Below, piece by piece: positions 1 through 8,318 of a DNA stretch of 64,000 nucleotides. How positions within the stretch are numbered: position 1 is the first letter of the stretch; each line of letters starts with the position of its first letter. A model generated the notes under the pieces. The model was not told the origin of the DNA. It saw only the letters and a program-made list of their open reading frames with translations, and ran no database searches. The stretch covers positions 62,001 to 126,000 of the forward strand of contig CAKUUG010000001.1 in NCBI GenBank assembly GCA_934692665.1. The letters run 5' to 3'. This DNA comes from an uncultured Candidatus Melainabacteria bacterium (GTDB lineage Bacteria; Cyanobacteriota; Vampirovibrionia; Gastranaerophilales; Gastranaerophilaceae). A program made the translations under genes and the position numbers.

Positions 1-51
1 AATGAACTTTAATTCATAGAATTAATTTTGTCAAGCAGTCATGATATTTCT

Positions 52-255
52 ATGGAATTTGATTTGAAAAAATTTGGAAAATTAATAAAAATCGAAAGAA
101 TAAAAAATGATTTTTCTCAAGAAGAATTAGCAGATAAAGTTGGCGTTTCCACAAGAACAATATCTTTAATAGAATCAGGTCACCAACATCCAAAATTTTT
201 TCTTGTCGTTAAAATTTCAAAAATTTTAAATTTTGACATTAATATTTTAATATAG
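52..255 (+). CDS. Small XRE-family HTH regulator
   Basis: A 67-residue protein that is almost entirely a Cro/CI-type helix-turn-helix. The pattern 'SQEELADKVGVSTRTISLIESG' is split over the recognition helices, about residues 26-47. There is no effector domain, so it should act as a DNA-binding dimer on a nearby promoter; its target is unknown. I prefer the ATG at 52. A TTG at 28 in the same frame would add eight residues, and neither start has a clear Shine-Dalgarno. An in-frame stop at 10-12 shows the gene is complete in the window. It ends 49 bases before a GH13 gene on the same strand. It is shorter than the other two XRE proteins here and lacks their C-terminal helices. Confidence 0.75.
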   Translation: MEFDLKKFGKLIKIERIKNDFSQEELADKVGVSTRTISLIESGHQHPKFFLVVKISKILNFDINILI

Positions 256-274
256 TCTATTTATAGGCTTTTTG
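254..274 (+). terminator. Weak hairpin terminator after the XRE gene
   Basis: The arms AGTCTAT and ATAGGCT pair over 7 bp (one G-U) around a two-base gap and are followed by five T. It overlaps the stop codon. The stem is short, so termination is probably partial. Confidence 0.35.
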
Positions 275-288
275 TGGATTGAGTTTGC

Positions 289-304
289 TATATACTTTTT
301 TATT
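289..304 (+). promoter_or_regulatory. -10 box close to the GH13 start
   Basis: TATACT at 291-296 (TGC-TATATA reads as an extended -10 two bases earlier) lies 8 nt before the ATG at 305. There is no Shine-Dalgarno. Transcription would start about at the ATG, giving a leaderless message. The -35 is not convincing. Confidence 0.4.
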
Positions 305-1822
305 ATGAAAAGAAACAAAATAATACTATTGTTGTGTTTGTCGTTTTTTATTCAAAATGCAAACGCAAGAGAAAATATAAAAGAACTATTCAAAAACAAC
401 CAAGCAATAATTTATACAATAAATATAAGAAACTTTGGCTCAACAGATAAAGACAATGACGGTATAATAAACCCAGAAAAAGGCGATGTAAGAGGAAGTT
501 TTTTAAATGCAAAAAAGAATCTAAAAAAACTTTCTGATGATGGAATAAATACGATTTATGTTCTTCCGATTACTCCTGTTGGAAAATACAAGGCTCTTGG
601 AACAGCAGGTTCTTTGTATGCAATGGATAGTTTTAATAAAATTAATCCCCAAATCGATGATATAAATCCAATGAAAGCAACAGATGAAGCAAAATTATTT
701 ACAAAAAAAGCTCACGAATTGAATATGAATGTAATTTTGGATTTGCCATCTTGTGGCTCATACGATTTGAGTTTGAAAAAACCTGATTGGTTTATGTTTG
801 ATGAAAATGGTGAATCGCTCACTCCTGCAGATTGGACGGATGTAAGACTTTTTAAAATCTATAACGAAGATAAAACCCTAAACGAAGAAATGCTAAACAA
901 CTTCAAATCTTTTGTCGATATGGCAATAAATCTGGGTTTTGATGGTATAAGAGCAGATGTTGCCGCAATAAAACCTTATGAATTTTGGAAAAATATTATT
1001 GATTATGCAAAAAGCAAAAATCCTGACTTTTACTTTTTGGCAGAAGCAAATCCCGAATGGGATAATCCTGCAGTTAATGGTGTAAAAAATTACGCAACAA
1101 TCGATTCACTTTTAAAAGCCGGTTTCGATAGTTATTATGGGTCTTTTAGCGATTTTAAAAACATAAAAACAAAAAAGGAATTTGATAAAAAAATAACAAC
1201 AAATCTAAAAATCCTCCAAAAACACAAAAACAAATCAATAATCGGAGCATTTGCAACCCATGATCAGCAAGCACCTGTTTTAAGGGGTGAAAACTACTGG
1301 AGAATGGTTTTGTGGCTAAATGTGACATTGCCTTTAAATTCATACTTTTTGGACGGATTTTCTGTAGGGGATGATTTTACGTATGATTACGAAAATGAAA
1401 AAGCCAAAAATAGCCTGACTGATGATGAATTTTATTATGTTCATTCCGGCATGGCGGATATTTTTAATATGACAGCAAGTGTAAGAAAACTTCATCCCGA
1501 TTTTGAACAAGAATACAAAAAAGCAATTTCATTTAAAAACAACAACAAAGACTTTTTTAAATACGCAAAATATAAAACTCTAAAAACCGGCAACAATCGT
1601 GTCTTTGCTTATTCTATGACATATTCAAACAAAAAAATAGTCGTTGTTGCCTCTCTCGATGAAGACAATATTCAAAAAACTTCTCTATATGAAAATTGGC
1701 TAAATAAAGACTACGATTTTGAAATATTGAATGGAAAGTCTTCTTTAAAGATTGAAAAAAGCAAGATGAATATAGCCCTAGAACCCCTAGAAATACAGGT
1801 ATATTCCATAAAAACGAAATAA
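305..1822 (+). CDS. Secreted GH13 (alpha-amylase family) protein
   Basis: A 505-residue glycoside hydrolase of clan GH-H. Residues 1-22 form a signal peptide ending ANA, so it is exported. Seen GH13 features: an early beta-strand segment 'INTIYVLPITPVG', region II 'GFDGIRADVA' with the nucleophile Asp, region III 'FLAEANPEW' with the acid/base Glu, and region IV 'AFATHDQQAP' with the conserved His-Asp. Region I, normally DxVxNH, reads 'LDLPSCGSYDLSL', so that substrate-binding His is missing. 'DKDNDGIINPEKGDVRG' near the N-terminus looks like a calcium-binding Asp-rich loop. The likely substrate is an alpha-glucan or alpha-glucoside; specificity cannot be set from sequence. I chose the ATG at 305 over an upstream in-frame TTG because the signal peptide begins there. 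Confidence 0.85.
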   Translation: MKRNKIILLLCLSFFIQNANARENIKELFKNNQAIIYTINIRNFGSTDKDNDGIINPEKGDVRGSFLNAKKNLKKLSDDGINTIYVLPITPVGKYKALGTAGSLYAMDSFNKINPQIDDINPMKATDEAKLFTKKAHELNMNVILDLPSCGSYDLSLKKPDWFMFDENGESLTPADWTDVRLFKIYNEDKTLNEEMLNNFKSFVDMAINLGFDGIRADVAAIKPYEFWKNIIDYAKSKNPDFYFLAEANPEWDNPAVNGVKNYATIDSLLKAGFDSYYGSFSDFKNIKTKKEFDKKITTNLKILQKHKNKSIIGAFATHDQQAPVLRGENYWRMVLWLNVTLPLNSYFLDGFSVGDDFTYDYENEKAKNSLTDDEFYYVHSGMADIFNMTASVRKLHPDFEQEYKKAISFKNNNKDFFKYAKYKTLKTGNNRVFAYSMTYSNKKIVVVASLDEDNIQKTSLYENWLNKDYDFEILNGKSSLKIEKSKMNIALEPLEIQVYSIKTK

Positions 1823-2105
1823 AATTGTCATGACAGCTATAATTAAAAATATTTTTGTAAAGTAAAAATATGTAAAATAAAGTTTTTTCGGTCTTCATTG
1901 TATTTAACCTATCTTAAAAAAAATAAATTACATTTTAATAAAAATAACTGATGACCATGACAAAAATATGTAGTAATATAGATGAATAAATAAGAATAAA
2001 GAAGAAAATATTTTATCTGTGCATTAACGATAGCAAATACTTTCATTTTTTTATTGGAGCAAATATAGGGAAAAAGGCAATTATTGCAGTTTAGGAGGAA
2101 TTTTT
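1823..2105. other. Intergenic region upstream of nrdD
   Basis: 283 AT-rich bases without a gene. It holds the 10-bp palindrome TGTCATGACA at 1828-1837 and ends with a strong ribosome site, TAGGAGG at 2092-2098, eight bases before the nrdD ATG. I see no convincing -35/-10 pair or rho-independent terminator for the upstream gene. Confidence 0.5.
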
Positions 2106-4334
2106 ATGCAAAAGATTTCAAACGATATAGAACAAGCGAACAACAAACTCCACAATCCGAATATGACTGATACTATTGCTAATGTCTTGAATTTTTCAAG
2201 AAAAAATTTGAGCAACATTACAATAATCAAAAAAGACGGTACAAAAGAAAAATACAACATACAAAAAGTAGTAGATGCAATTAAAAAATCAGCAACAAGA
2301 ATGCTTGTTACTTTTACAGAAAAACAAATTAAAGATATCTGCACATTTGTTAACAATTCTGTTTTAGAAATGAACAAAGATGAAGTCGAAATTGCACAAA
2401 TGCACAATATTGTAGAAAGTGCTCTTTCTGCTCTTTCTCCTTCTGTTGCAGAAAGCTACAGAAACTATAGAAACTACAAACGTGATTTTGTTCATATGTT
2501 AGACAAAGTCTATCAAGAATCACAAAGAATCATGTATATAGGCGACAAAGAAAACGCAAATGCTGATTCTACTTTGGTTTCAACAAAACGCTCTTTGATT
2601 TTTAATGAATTAAATAAAGAATTATACAAAAAATTCTTCTTGACTGTAGAAGATTTGCAAGCAATTAAAGAAGGCTATATCTATATTCACGATATGTCAG
2701 CTCGTCGTGATACAATGAATTGTTGTTTGTTTGATGTAGCGTCTGTTTTAAAAGGCGGTTTTGAAATGGGCAACATCTGGTACAATGAACCAAAATCCCT
2801 AGATGTAGCATTCGATGTTATAGGCGATATAGTAATGGCAGCTGCAAGCCAACAATATGGTGGTTTCACTGTTCCTGAAGTAGATAAAATTCTTGCTCCT
2901 TATGCAGAAAAAACATACGAAAGACAATACGAAAGATACATCTGTATGGGTCTTTCTCTTGAAAAAGCTAGAGAAGAAGCAAAAAAAGACGTCAAATCTG
3001 ATTTTGAACAAGGTTTCCAAGGTTGGGAATACAAATTCAACACAGTAGCGTCTTCTCGTGGAGATTATCCGTTTATTACAGTAACAACAGGTCTTGGTAC
3101 TTCAGAATTTGAAAAAATGGCAACATTAGCTTGTCTAAAAACTCGCTCAGGAGGACAAGGTAAAAAAGAATGTAAAAAACCTGTATTATTCCCAAAAATT
3201 GTTTTCTTGTATGACGAAAATCTTCATGGAAAAGGCAAAATCTCAGAAGACTTGTTCAATGCAGGTGTTGAATGTTCTAAAAAAACAATGTATCCTGATT
3301 GGTTGAGTTTGTCAGGAGAAGGCTATGTTGCTTCTATGTACAAAAAATACAATAGAGTAGTTTCTCCGATGGGTTGTCGTGCATTTTTATCACCTTGGTT
3401 TGAAAGAGGTGGAATGCATCCGGCAGACGAAAATGACAAACCGGTGTTTGTCGGCAGATTCAATATTGGTGCAATCAGCCTTCACTTGCCTATGATTTAT
3501 GCAAAAGCTCAACAAGAAAGCAAAAACTTCTACGATGTATTAGAATATTATATGCAATTAATCAGAAAAATACACATTAGAACCTATGAATATCTTGGTG
3601 AAATGAGAGCTTCGGTTAATCCTTTAGCATATTGCGAAGGCGGATTTTATGGCGGTCATTTGAAATACAATGAAAAAATCAAACCTCTGCTAAAATCAGC
3701 AACAGCTTCATTCGGAATTACTGCATTAAATGAGCTTCAAGAACTTCACAATGGAAAATCTTTGGTTCAAGATGGACAATTTGCACTAGAAGTTATGGAA
3801 TATATAAACAAAAAAGTTGACGAATTTAAAAAAGAAGACGGCTGGTTGTATGCTTTGTATGGTACTCCTGCTGAAAATTTGTGCGGATTGCAAGTAAAAC
3901 AATTTAGAAAAAAATACGGTATTGTAGAAAACGTATCAGATAAACCCTATGTATCAAATTCTTTCCACTGTCATGTTTCAGAAAACATCAGTCCTGTAGA
4001 AAAACAAGATATTGAAGGAAGATTTTGGAATTTGATGAATGGCGGAAAAATTCAATATGTTAAATATCCTATTTCATATAACACAAAAGCTGTTGAAACC
4101 CTAATCAGACGTGCAATGGACAAAGGATTTTATGAAGGTGTTAATTTGTCATTATCTTATTGTGATGATTGCGGACACCAAGAACTAAATATGGATGTAT
4201 GTCCAAAATGCGGCTCAAAAAATCTTACAAAAATTGATAGAATGAATGGATATTTGGCATATTCCAGAGTAAAAGGCGATTCCCGTTTGGCTGATCACAA
4301 AATGGAAGAGATAAAAGACAGAGTCTCAATGTAA
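2106..4334 (+). CDS. nrdD: Anaerobic ribonucleoside-triphosphate reductase (class III)
   Basis: Reduces ribonucleoside triphosphates to deoxy forms with a glycyl radical, only without oxygen. The 742 residues are a normal length. An N-terminal ATP-cone (about 37-125, 'ITIIKKDGTKEKYNIQKVVDAI') gives allosteric control. The C-terminus has the four-Cys zinc site (Cys686, 689, 699, 702: CDDC and CPKC) and the radical loop 'RMNGYLAYSR', with the radical Gly near 715. The loop is RMNGYL rather than the more usual RVTGYL. Its activase gene nrdG follows after a terminator-like hairpin. With rubredoxin elsewhere in the window, this supports an anaerobe. The start is fixed by TAGGAGG eight bases upstream. 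Confidence 0.97.
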   Translation: MQKISNDIEQANNKLHNPNMTDTIANVLNFSRKNLSNITIIKKDGTKEKYNIQKVVDAIKKSATRMLVTFTEKQIKDICTFVNNSVLEMNKDEVEIAQMHNIVESALSALSPSVAESYRNYRNYKRDFVHMLDKVYQESQRIMYIGDKENANADSTLVSTKRSLIFNELNKELYKKFFLTVEDLQAIKEGYIYIHDMSARRDTMNCCLFDVASVLKGGFEMGNIWYNEPKSLDVAFDVIGDIVMAAASQQYGGFTVPEVDKILAPYAEKTYERQYERYICMGLSLEKAREEAKKDVKSDFEQGFQGWEYKFNTVASSRGDYPFITVTTGLGTSEFEKMATLACLKTRSGGQGKKECKKPVLFPKIVFLYDENLHGKGKISEDLFNAGVECSKKTMYPDWLSLSGEGYVASMYKKYNRVVSPMGCRAFLSPWFERGGMHPADENDKPVFVGRFNIGAISLHLPMIYAKAQQESKNFYDVLEYYMQLIRKIHIRTYEYLGEMRASVNPLAYCEGGFYGGHLKYNEKIKPLLKSATASFGITALNELQELHNGKSLVQDGQFALEVMEYINKKVDEFKKEDGWLYALYGTPAENLCGLQVKQFRKKYGIVENVSDKPYVSNSFHCHVSENISPVEKQDIEGRFWNLMNGGKIQYVKYPISYNTKAVETLIRRAMDKGFYEGVNLSLSYCDDCGHQELNMDVCPKCGSKNLTKIDRMNGYLAYSRVKGDSRLADHKMEEIKDRVSM

Positions 4335-4351
4335 AATATTGTTATAAATAA

Positions 4352-4390
4352 AAAAATTCCGAGGAAAAAACTTTTTTCTTCGGAATTTTT
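4352..4390 (+). terminator. Near-perfect palindromic terminator between nrdD and nrdG
   Basis: AAAAATTCCGAG pairs with TTCGGAATTTTT and the inner GAAAAAA pairs with TTTTTTC, giving about 19 bp of stem with almost no loop. Being symmetrical, it could act on either strand. It separates nrdG from nrdD by terminating or attenuating read-through. Confidence 0.75.
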
Positions 4391-4421
4391 GACATATAAT
4401 AATAAAAAAAGTGAGGCGAGT

Positions 4422-4916
4422 ATGAATTATCACAACATTACAAAAGATGACATGCTCAATGGTGATGGACTTCGTGTTGTATTGTGGACTGCAGGATGTA
4501 CGCATCGTTGTGATGGCTGCCAAAATCCCCAAACTTGGGACGCTGATAGCGGTATAGAATTTGATTCTGCTGCAGAAGATGAGCTTTTTGACGCATTAAA
4601 AAAAGACCACGTGTCAGGAATAACCTTCTCGGGAGGTGATCCTTTGCACCCGTTCAATAGAGATGAAGTTTTAAGATTGGCAAAAAAAGTCAAAACAACG
4701 CTCCCAAATAAAACAGTGTGGCTATATACGGGTTTTTTGTGGGAAGAAGTTAAAGACAAAATAGATTTGTCTAACATTGATGTTTTAGTTGATGGTGAAT
4801 TCAAAAAAGAACTAAACGACAACAATCTAAAATGGGTTGGAAGCTCAAACCAAAAAATAGTCGATGTACAAAAAAGCCTTAAAGAAGGTCAAGTCGTTCT
4901 GCATTGCATTCCATAA
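4422..4916 (+). CDS. nrdG: Anaerobic RNR activating protein, radical SAM
   Basis: Generates the glycyl radical on NrdD using S-adenosylmethionine and a [4Fe-4S] cluster. In 164 residues the cluster motif CxxxCxxC is Cys26, Cys30 and Cys33 ('AGCTHRCDGCQNP'), the NrdG-specific spacing. 'GITFSGGDPLHP' is the SAM-binding GGD segment. An in-frame TTG lies upstream at 4389, but the ATG at 4422 has the ribosome site GTGAGGCGAG just before it and gives the normal N-terminus 'MNYHNITKDDMLNGDGLR'. It is downstream of its substrate gene nrdD on the same strand. Confidence 0.96.
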   Translation: MNYHNITKDDMLNGDGLRVVLWTAGCTHRCDGCQNPQTWDADSGIEFDSAAEDELFDALKKDHVSGITFSGGDPLHPFNRDEVLRLAKKVKTTLPNKTVWLYTGFLWEEVKDKIDLSNIDVLVDGEFKKELNDNNLKWVGSSNQKIVDVQKSLKEGQVVLHCIP

Positions 4917-4979
4917 ACTATGTAAACAAAACTTTACAAAAGGATAATTTTTGGCAAAATAACAATAAAAACAATTTTT

Positions 4980-5012
4980 AAAAAGACTGCTTATTATAGC
5001 GGTCTTTTTTAT
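4980..5012 (+). terminator. Terminator after nrdG
   Basis: The arms AAAAAGACTGC (4980-4990) and GCGGTCTTTTT (4999-5009) form an 11-bp stem with one G-U pair and an 8-base loop, running into a T tract. It lies 63 bases after the nrdG stop. Confidence 0.85.
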
Positions 5013-5313
5013 GATGAATAAACCATTATTTCAATGTTTTTCACTAGTTATTATAATTATAAAGTTTTCAAGAGCAAAAACTTTCAACTAAATTTCAAAA
5101 ATTGAAACTTTAAAGAAGCTAAAAACTTTTTATTAATTTAATAAACTATAATAAAAATATGTTATAATATAGGAAATAAAGTTTTCCTAAAATAAGGACA
5201 ATTTATAATGAAAGAATACAAATCAGGAATATATATTTTACACAAAGTTTAACCGAAACCGTTATTATGTATTTAAAGATTATATAAAAATATTTAGATA
5301 ATTTTGAAATAAA
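5013..5313. other. Gene-poor intergenic stretch with a possible promoter and 14-codon reading frame
   Basis: About 300 very AT-rich bases between nrdG and the convergent decarboxylase gene. TATAAT at 5163-5168 is followed by AAGGAC at 5194-5199 and a tiny reading frame, ATG 5208 to TAA 5252, encoding MKEYKSGIYILHKV. The order promoter, ribosome site, start looks gene-like, but 14 codons could be a gene remnant or chance. I see nothing else in this stretch. Confidence 0.3.
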
Positions 5314-5338
5314 AAAGACCTTGAAAAAGGTCTTTAAA
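5314..5338 (-). terminator. Terminator of the decarboxylase gene
   Basis: AAAGACCTT (5314-5322) and AAGGTCTTT (5327-5335) form a 9-bp stem with a GAAA loop. On the minus strand it is followed by a T-rich run. It lies 37 bases beyond the minus-strand stop. Confidence 0.75.
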
Positions 5339-5371
5339 TAAATTTATTAAGGTAAAGATTTGATTAGAATT

Positions 5372-7006
5372 TTACTTTAGCTTTTCAGGGTGTTTTGCAA
5401 TAGCTTTAGCTAAAGGTGGAATGTCTAAGTAGTCTGTTTTTAATTCGACGTAGCACATTCTGTTTTCTTTTTCTATTTTTCTTAAAATTTCGTCGAATTC
5501 AGAATTTGTTGTTGCACAAGCACTAAAACAGTCGCCTTTAAATACTTCCGGTAATTTTGCATAGTTCCATTGTGAAATATCGTTGTACAAATAATCGACA
5601 TCGTCGCAAAGAATTCTTTCTACTGTGTAGCCTGAATTGTTAATTACGAAAATAATGGGTTTTACATTGTTTCTCATCATAGTTGCTATTTCTTGTGCTG
5701 TTAGTTGATGAGCACCATCTCCCGTAATCAAAATAGTTCTTCTGTTTCTATCTGCAATAGCACACCCTAAAGTGCAAGGAGTAGCCCAGCCGATAGAACC
5801 CCAGAGCATTTGGTTTTGAATGCTTATGTTTTTTGGAAATTTCATCGGAATTGCACCAAAAGGGGTCAAACCTACTTCTGTTACAAAAATATCATCTTCT
5901 TTTATAAACTCATACAATCTTGAATAAATATATTCACAGTCTAAAGGCTTTGTTTCTTTAATTTGGGTTTTTTCATAACTTATGCCAAAATCAAAATTTT
6001 CTTCTGAAGAATAATTTGTTTTTTGCGTAATTAATTCAATCAAATCTTTCATCAAAACATTTTCATATTTTACGTTTTTGATTTTTACGTAATTTGGCTG
6101 GATGTCTATTGTGTTTTTCAATTCAAAATTAAAATCGAAATTCATTGTATTCAAGTCAGAAACCACACCACCCGATAGAACAATCAAATCAGAAGAGTTG
6201 ATGTATTCATAACAATCTTTGTTTGCGATTTTTCCACAATAAACACCAAAATAGTTTTTTGTATTTGAGTCTATAACATCCATGCCCCTAATAAAAGAAG
6301 TTGATGGAATTTTTGTTTTTTTCAAGAAAAGATTCAATTCTTTTTTTGCATCAAATCTGGTTGTTAAAATATCTGCAATAACAGAAGGTTTTTTAGAATT
6401 TTGCAGAAGTTTTACTATTTCATCGGCCGCTCTATATAAAAGTTCTTTATCTGAAGTTTCTTTTTCAATTTCGAAATCATATTCGACTTCTATATCACAA
6501 ATATCCATTGGAATCGCCAAATACACAGGTTTTTTGGTTTTTATCATTACAGATAAAATTCTATCTATTTCTTGTTTTGGATTTTCTTCTGTCAAAAATG
6601 CACTAGCTTCTACAACGTTGTCAAAAGCTCTTTTGAATGCATGATAATCAGCATTTGCCAAATTGTGATGAAGCAGAGTTCTATTTTTTATGTGCTTTGT
6701 TGAAGGTGTGCCCACAATTTTGATAACAGGAACATTTTCTGCCATACAACCTGCAATGGCATTAATTGCAGACAATTCCCCAACACCAAATGTTGTGACA
6801 ATTGCCCCATAACCTTTTATTCTGGCATAGCCATCTGCACAATAGCCTGCATTTAGCTCATTTGTTGAACCTATCCAATTTACGTTATTATTTTTTTCTA
6901 TTGCTTCTACTATTTTAAAATTGAAATCCCCAGGAAGCCCAAATACTTCTTCAATTCCCAGCTTGTAGAGTCGTTGTACTAAATAATCAGTAAGTTTCAT
7001 TTTCAT
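5372..7006 (-). CDS. Thiamine-diphosphate-dependent 2-keto acid decarboxylase (pyruvate/indolepyruvate type)
   Basis: A 544-residue three-domain ThDP enzyme of the PDC/IPDC branch. It should convert a 2-oxo acid to an aldehyde and CO2. Seen: the cofactor-activating Glu in 'GSTNELNAGYCADGYAR', the His-His pair of decarboxylases in 'LLHHNLANADYHAFKRA' (ZmPDC has HHTLGN), and the ThDP/Mg motif GDG...NN in 'ITGDGAHQLTAQEI' to 'VINNSGYTVE'. Whether the substrate is pyruvate, indolepyruvate or a branched-chain keto acid cannot be decided. Pyruvate use would give acetaldehyde and ethanol in a fermenter. The first ATG is supported by GAGGTAAC nine bases upstream; an in-frame ATG two codons later is less well placed. 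It appears monocistronic. Confidence 0.9.
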   Translation of the reverse strand: MKMKLTDYLVQRLYKLGIEEVFGLPGDFNFKIVEAIEKNNNVNWIGSTNELNAGYCADGYARIKGYGAIVTTFGVGELSAINAIAGCMAENVPVIKIVGTPSTKHIKNRTLLHHNLANADYHAFKRAFDNVVEASAFLTEENPKQEIDRILSVMIKTKKPVYLAIPMDICDIEVEYDFEIEKETSDKELLYRAADEIVKLLQNSKKPSVIADILTTRFDAKKELNLFLKKTKIPSTSFIRGMDVIDSNTKNYFGVYCGKIANKDCYEYINSSDLIVLSGGVVSDLNTMNFDFNFELKNTIDIQPNYVKIKNVKYENVLMKDLIELITQKTNYSSEENFDFGISYEKTQIKETKPLDCEYIYSRLYEFIKEDDIFVTEVGLTPFGAIPMKFPKNISIQNQMLWGSIGWATPCTLGCAIADRNRRTILITGDGAHQLTAQEIATMMRNNVKPIIFVINNSGYTVERILCDDVDYLYNDISQWNYAKLPEVFKGDCFSACATTNSEFDEILRKIEKENRMCYVELKTDYLDIPPLAKAIAKHPEKLK

Positions 7007-7112
7007 TTGTTGTTACCTCGTTTTTTTAAATAATAACGTAATGCGATTTTTTGCAATTTTTATTATATGAAAAAAATTTTTAAAATTTTATTTTCTTAAT
7101 TTATTTTTTATA

Positions 7113-7260
7113 TCCCGAGCAAAGCGAAAGTTAGACAGACTTGTCAACTTGAGCAAAGCGAGGGCATTGCTGTGCGGAATACTTGTCACCTGCGACGAGC
7201 AGGCGACAAGTATGTAGTCCTTAGAAGAGCAAAGCGAGGGCATTGCTGTATAAAGAATAC
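7113..7260. repeat. GC-richer intergenic repeat with direct copies and a hairpin
   Basis: Two identical 23-base copies beginning GAGCAAAGCGAGGG and ending CATTGCTGT lie at 7151-7173 and 7227-7249; a partial copy (GAGCAAAGCGA) starts at 7117. Between them, 7179-7193 (ATACTTGTCACCTGC) pairs with 7199-7213 (GCAGGCGACAAGTAT) as a 15-bp hairpin with one mismatch and a 5-base loop. The composition is clearly GC-richer than the surroundings. The core GCGGAATACTTGTC recurs as GCGAAATACTTGTC at 15645, after rpsH. I call it a dispersed non-coding repeat family. Confidence 0.7.
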
Positions 7261-7293
7261 AAGTAATATTGCAGAATGGATTTGATAAAAAAA

Positions 7294-8142
7294 CTAGGAT
7301 TTGCGATTTTCTGTTTGCGATTTGTCTTTTATTTTTTTTCCTACCAATGCCATAGCACTAAAACTCAATGCAGAAAACAAATATGACATATAAGCGATGA
7401 TATTTGTTTTTAGGACTTTTTTGCTTAAATTTTTGTTTAACAATTTTTTTGCCCAAGAATACCCTCGAATAGACGCCATTAGTTCTTCGCTTAGTATAGG
7501 TGTCATTGATGCAAAAGCAAAAAACGGAGAAGCTTTTCTTAATTTGTTTTTTATTTTTTGACCTTTTGTTAGATTTTGTTCTTTTTGGGGCTTTTCTTCT
7601 TTGGTCAATATAGGAAAAATTGCAAAAGCAGTTGCAAAAATTTTGGGTGAAGTTCTCATTTTTTGTACAGTTTTCCAAAAAGTTGAGTTATTAAAATCAA
7701 ATGCATGCCCCAATTCATGAAATGTTAGCATGGGGGCTTTGTTTCTATTAACCAAGATAGTATTTCTTGCAGCACCTTCTTTGTTTATAAAACCGGCATT
7801 TTCTCCTTTGGCTATTTGCGTACCAACGTGAAAAAGTTCGTGGATTTTGTCCGGAAATTTTGAAAGATTGGGAGGAACTTCGTTGAAGTTTTCGAGTATT
7901 ACACCTTTTTTTCCTAAATTTGTTTTTTTATATAAAGTGTCGCTAACAGCAGCATTTACAATATCTATTTCATCTTTTGACAATTCTTTCTGAATTTTGT
8001 ACGTGCTTTTCAATATCGGCACTTGCAGGGGAATTGTTGCTATTTTGGGAATTGTGCTTAATAAAATAGCTTCGATATTTTTTTTGGGCTCTCTTTTTTT
8101 AGGACGTTGCATATCCGCTGAAACCGAAGAAACCGTGTTCAT
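7294..8142 (-). CDS. Putative membrane zinc metallopeptidase-like protein, unknown function
   Basis: 282 residues, not assigned to a named family. 'LTFHELGHAFDFNN' contains an HExxH zinc motif at residues 142-146, with a possible third ligand in 'LSEELMASIRG' (Glu219-220), as in gluzincins. A second HExxH, 'IHELFHVG', lies at 101-105, so which His pair binds metal is open. Hydrophobic stretches near 25-45, 168-180 and 248-268 could be membrane-associated; the middle is Lys-rich. The N-terminus is polar, not a signal peptide. It is transcribed away from the repeat at 7113-7260. Membrane peptidase is an inference from the motif. The ribosome site is weak. Confidence 0.6.
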   Translation of the reverse strand: MNTVSSVSADMQRPKKREPKKNIEAILLSTIPKIATIPLQVPILKSTYKIQKELSKDEIDIVNAAVSDTLYKKTNLGKKGVILENFNEVPPNLSKFPDKIHELFHVGTQIAKGENAGFINKEGAARNTILVNRNKAPMLTFHELGHAFDFNNSTFWKTVQKMRTSPKIFATAFAIFPILTKEEKPQKEQNLTKGQKIKNKLRKASPFFAFASMTPILSEELMASIRGYSWAKKLLNKNLSKKVLKTNIIAYMSYLFSALSFSAMALVGKKIKDKSQTENRKS

Positions 8143-8318
8143 AGACGTTTTTATCCTCTTTTGACTTACCGTTGATGGCTTTTAAATAATTAAAAGTTGT
8201 TTAAATGCGAAACTATATTATAAAACAAAAATCGCAAATTTCAAACAACTTTTAAAAATTTTTTATATATTTACAAAATCTTAAAAAAAGAACAAATAGA
8301 AACACAATCTATAAAAAA

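Noticed and set aside
1845..1985. NrdR-box-like sequences (AAAATATGTA, ACAAAAATATGTAGTA) upstream of nrdD
   Set aside because: Only partly match the NrdR consensus and are not paired at the right helical spacing; AT-rich DNA gives such matches by chance.
7113..7260. CRISPR-like array
   Set aside because: Only two full repeat copies, unequal and hairpin-containing spacing, and no cas gene nearby.
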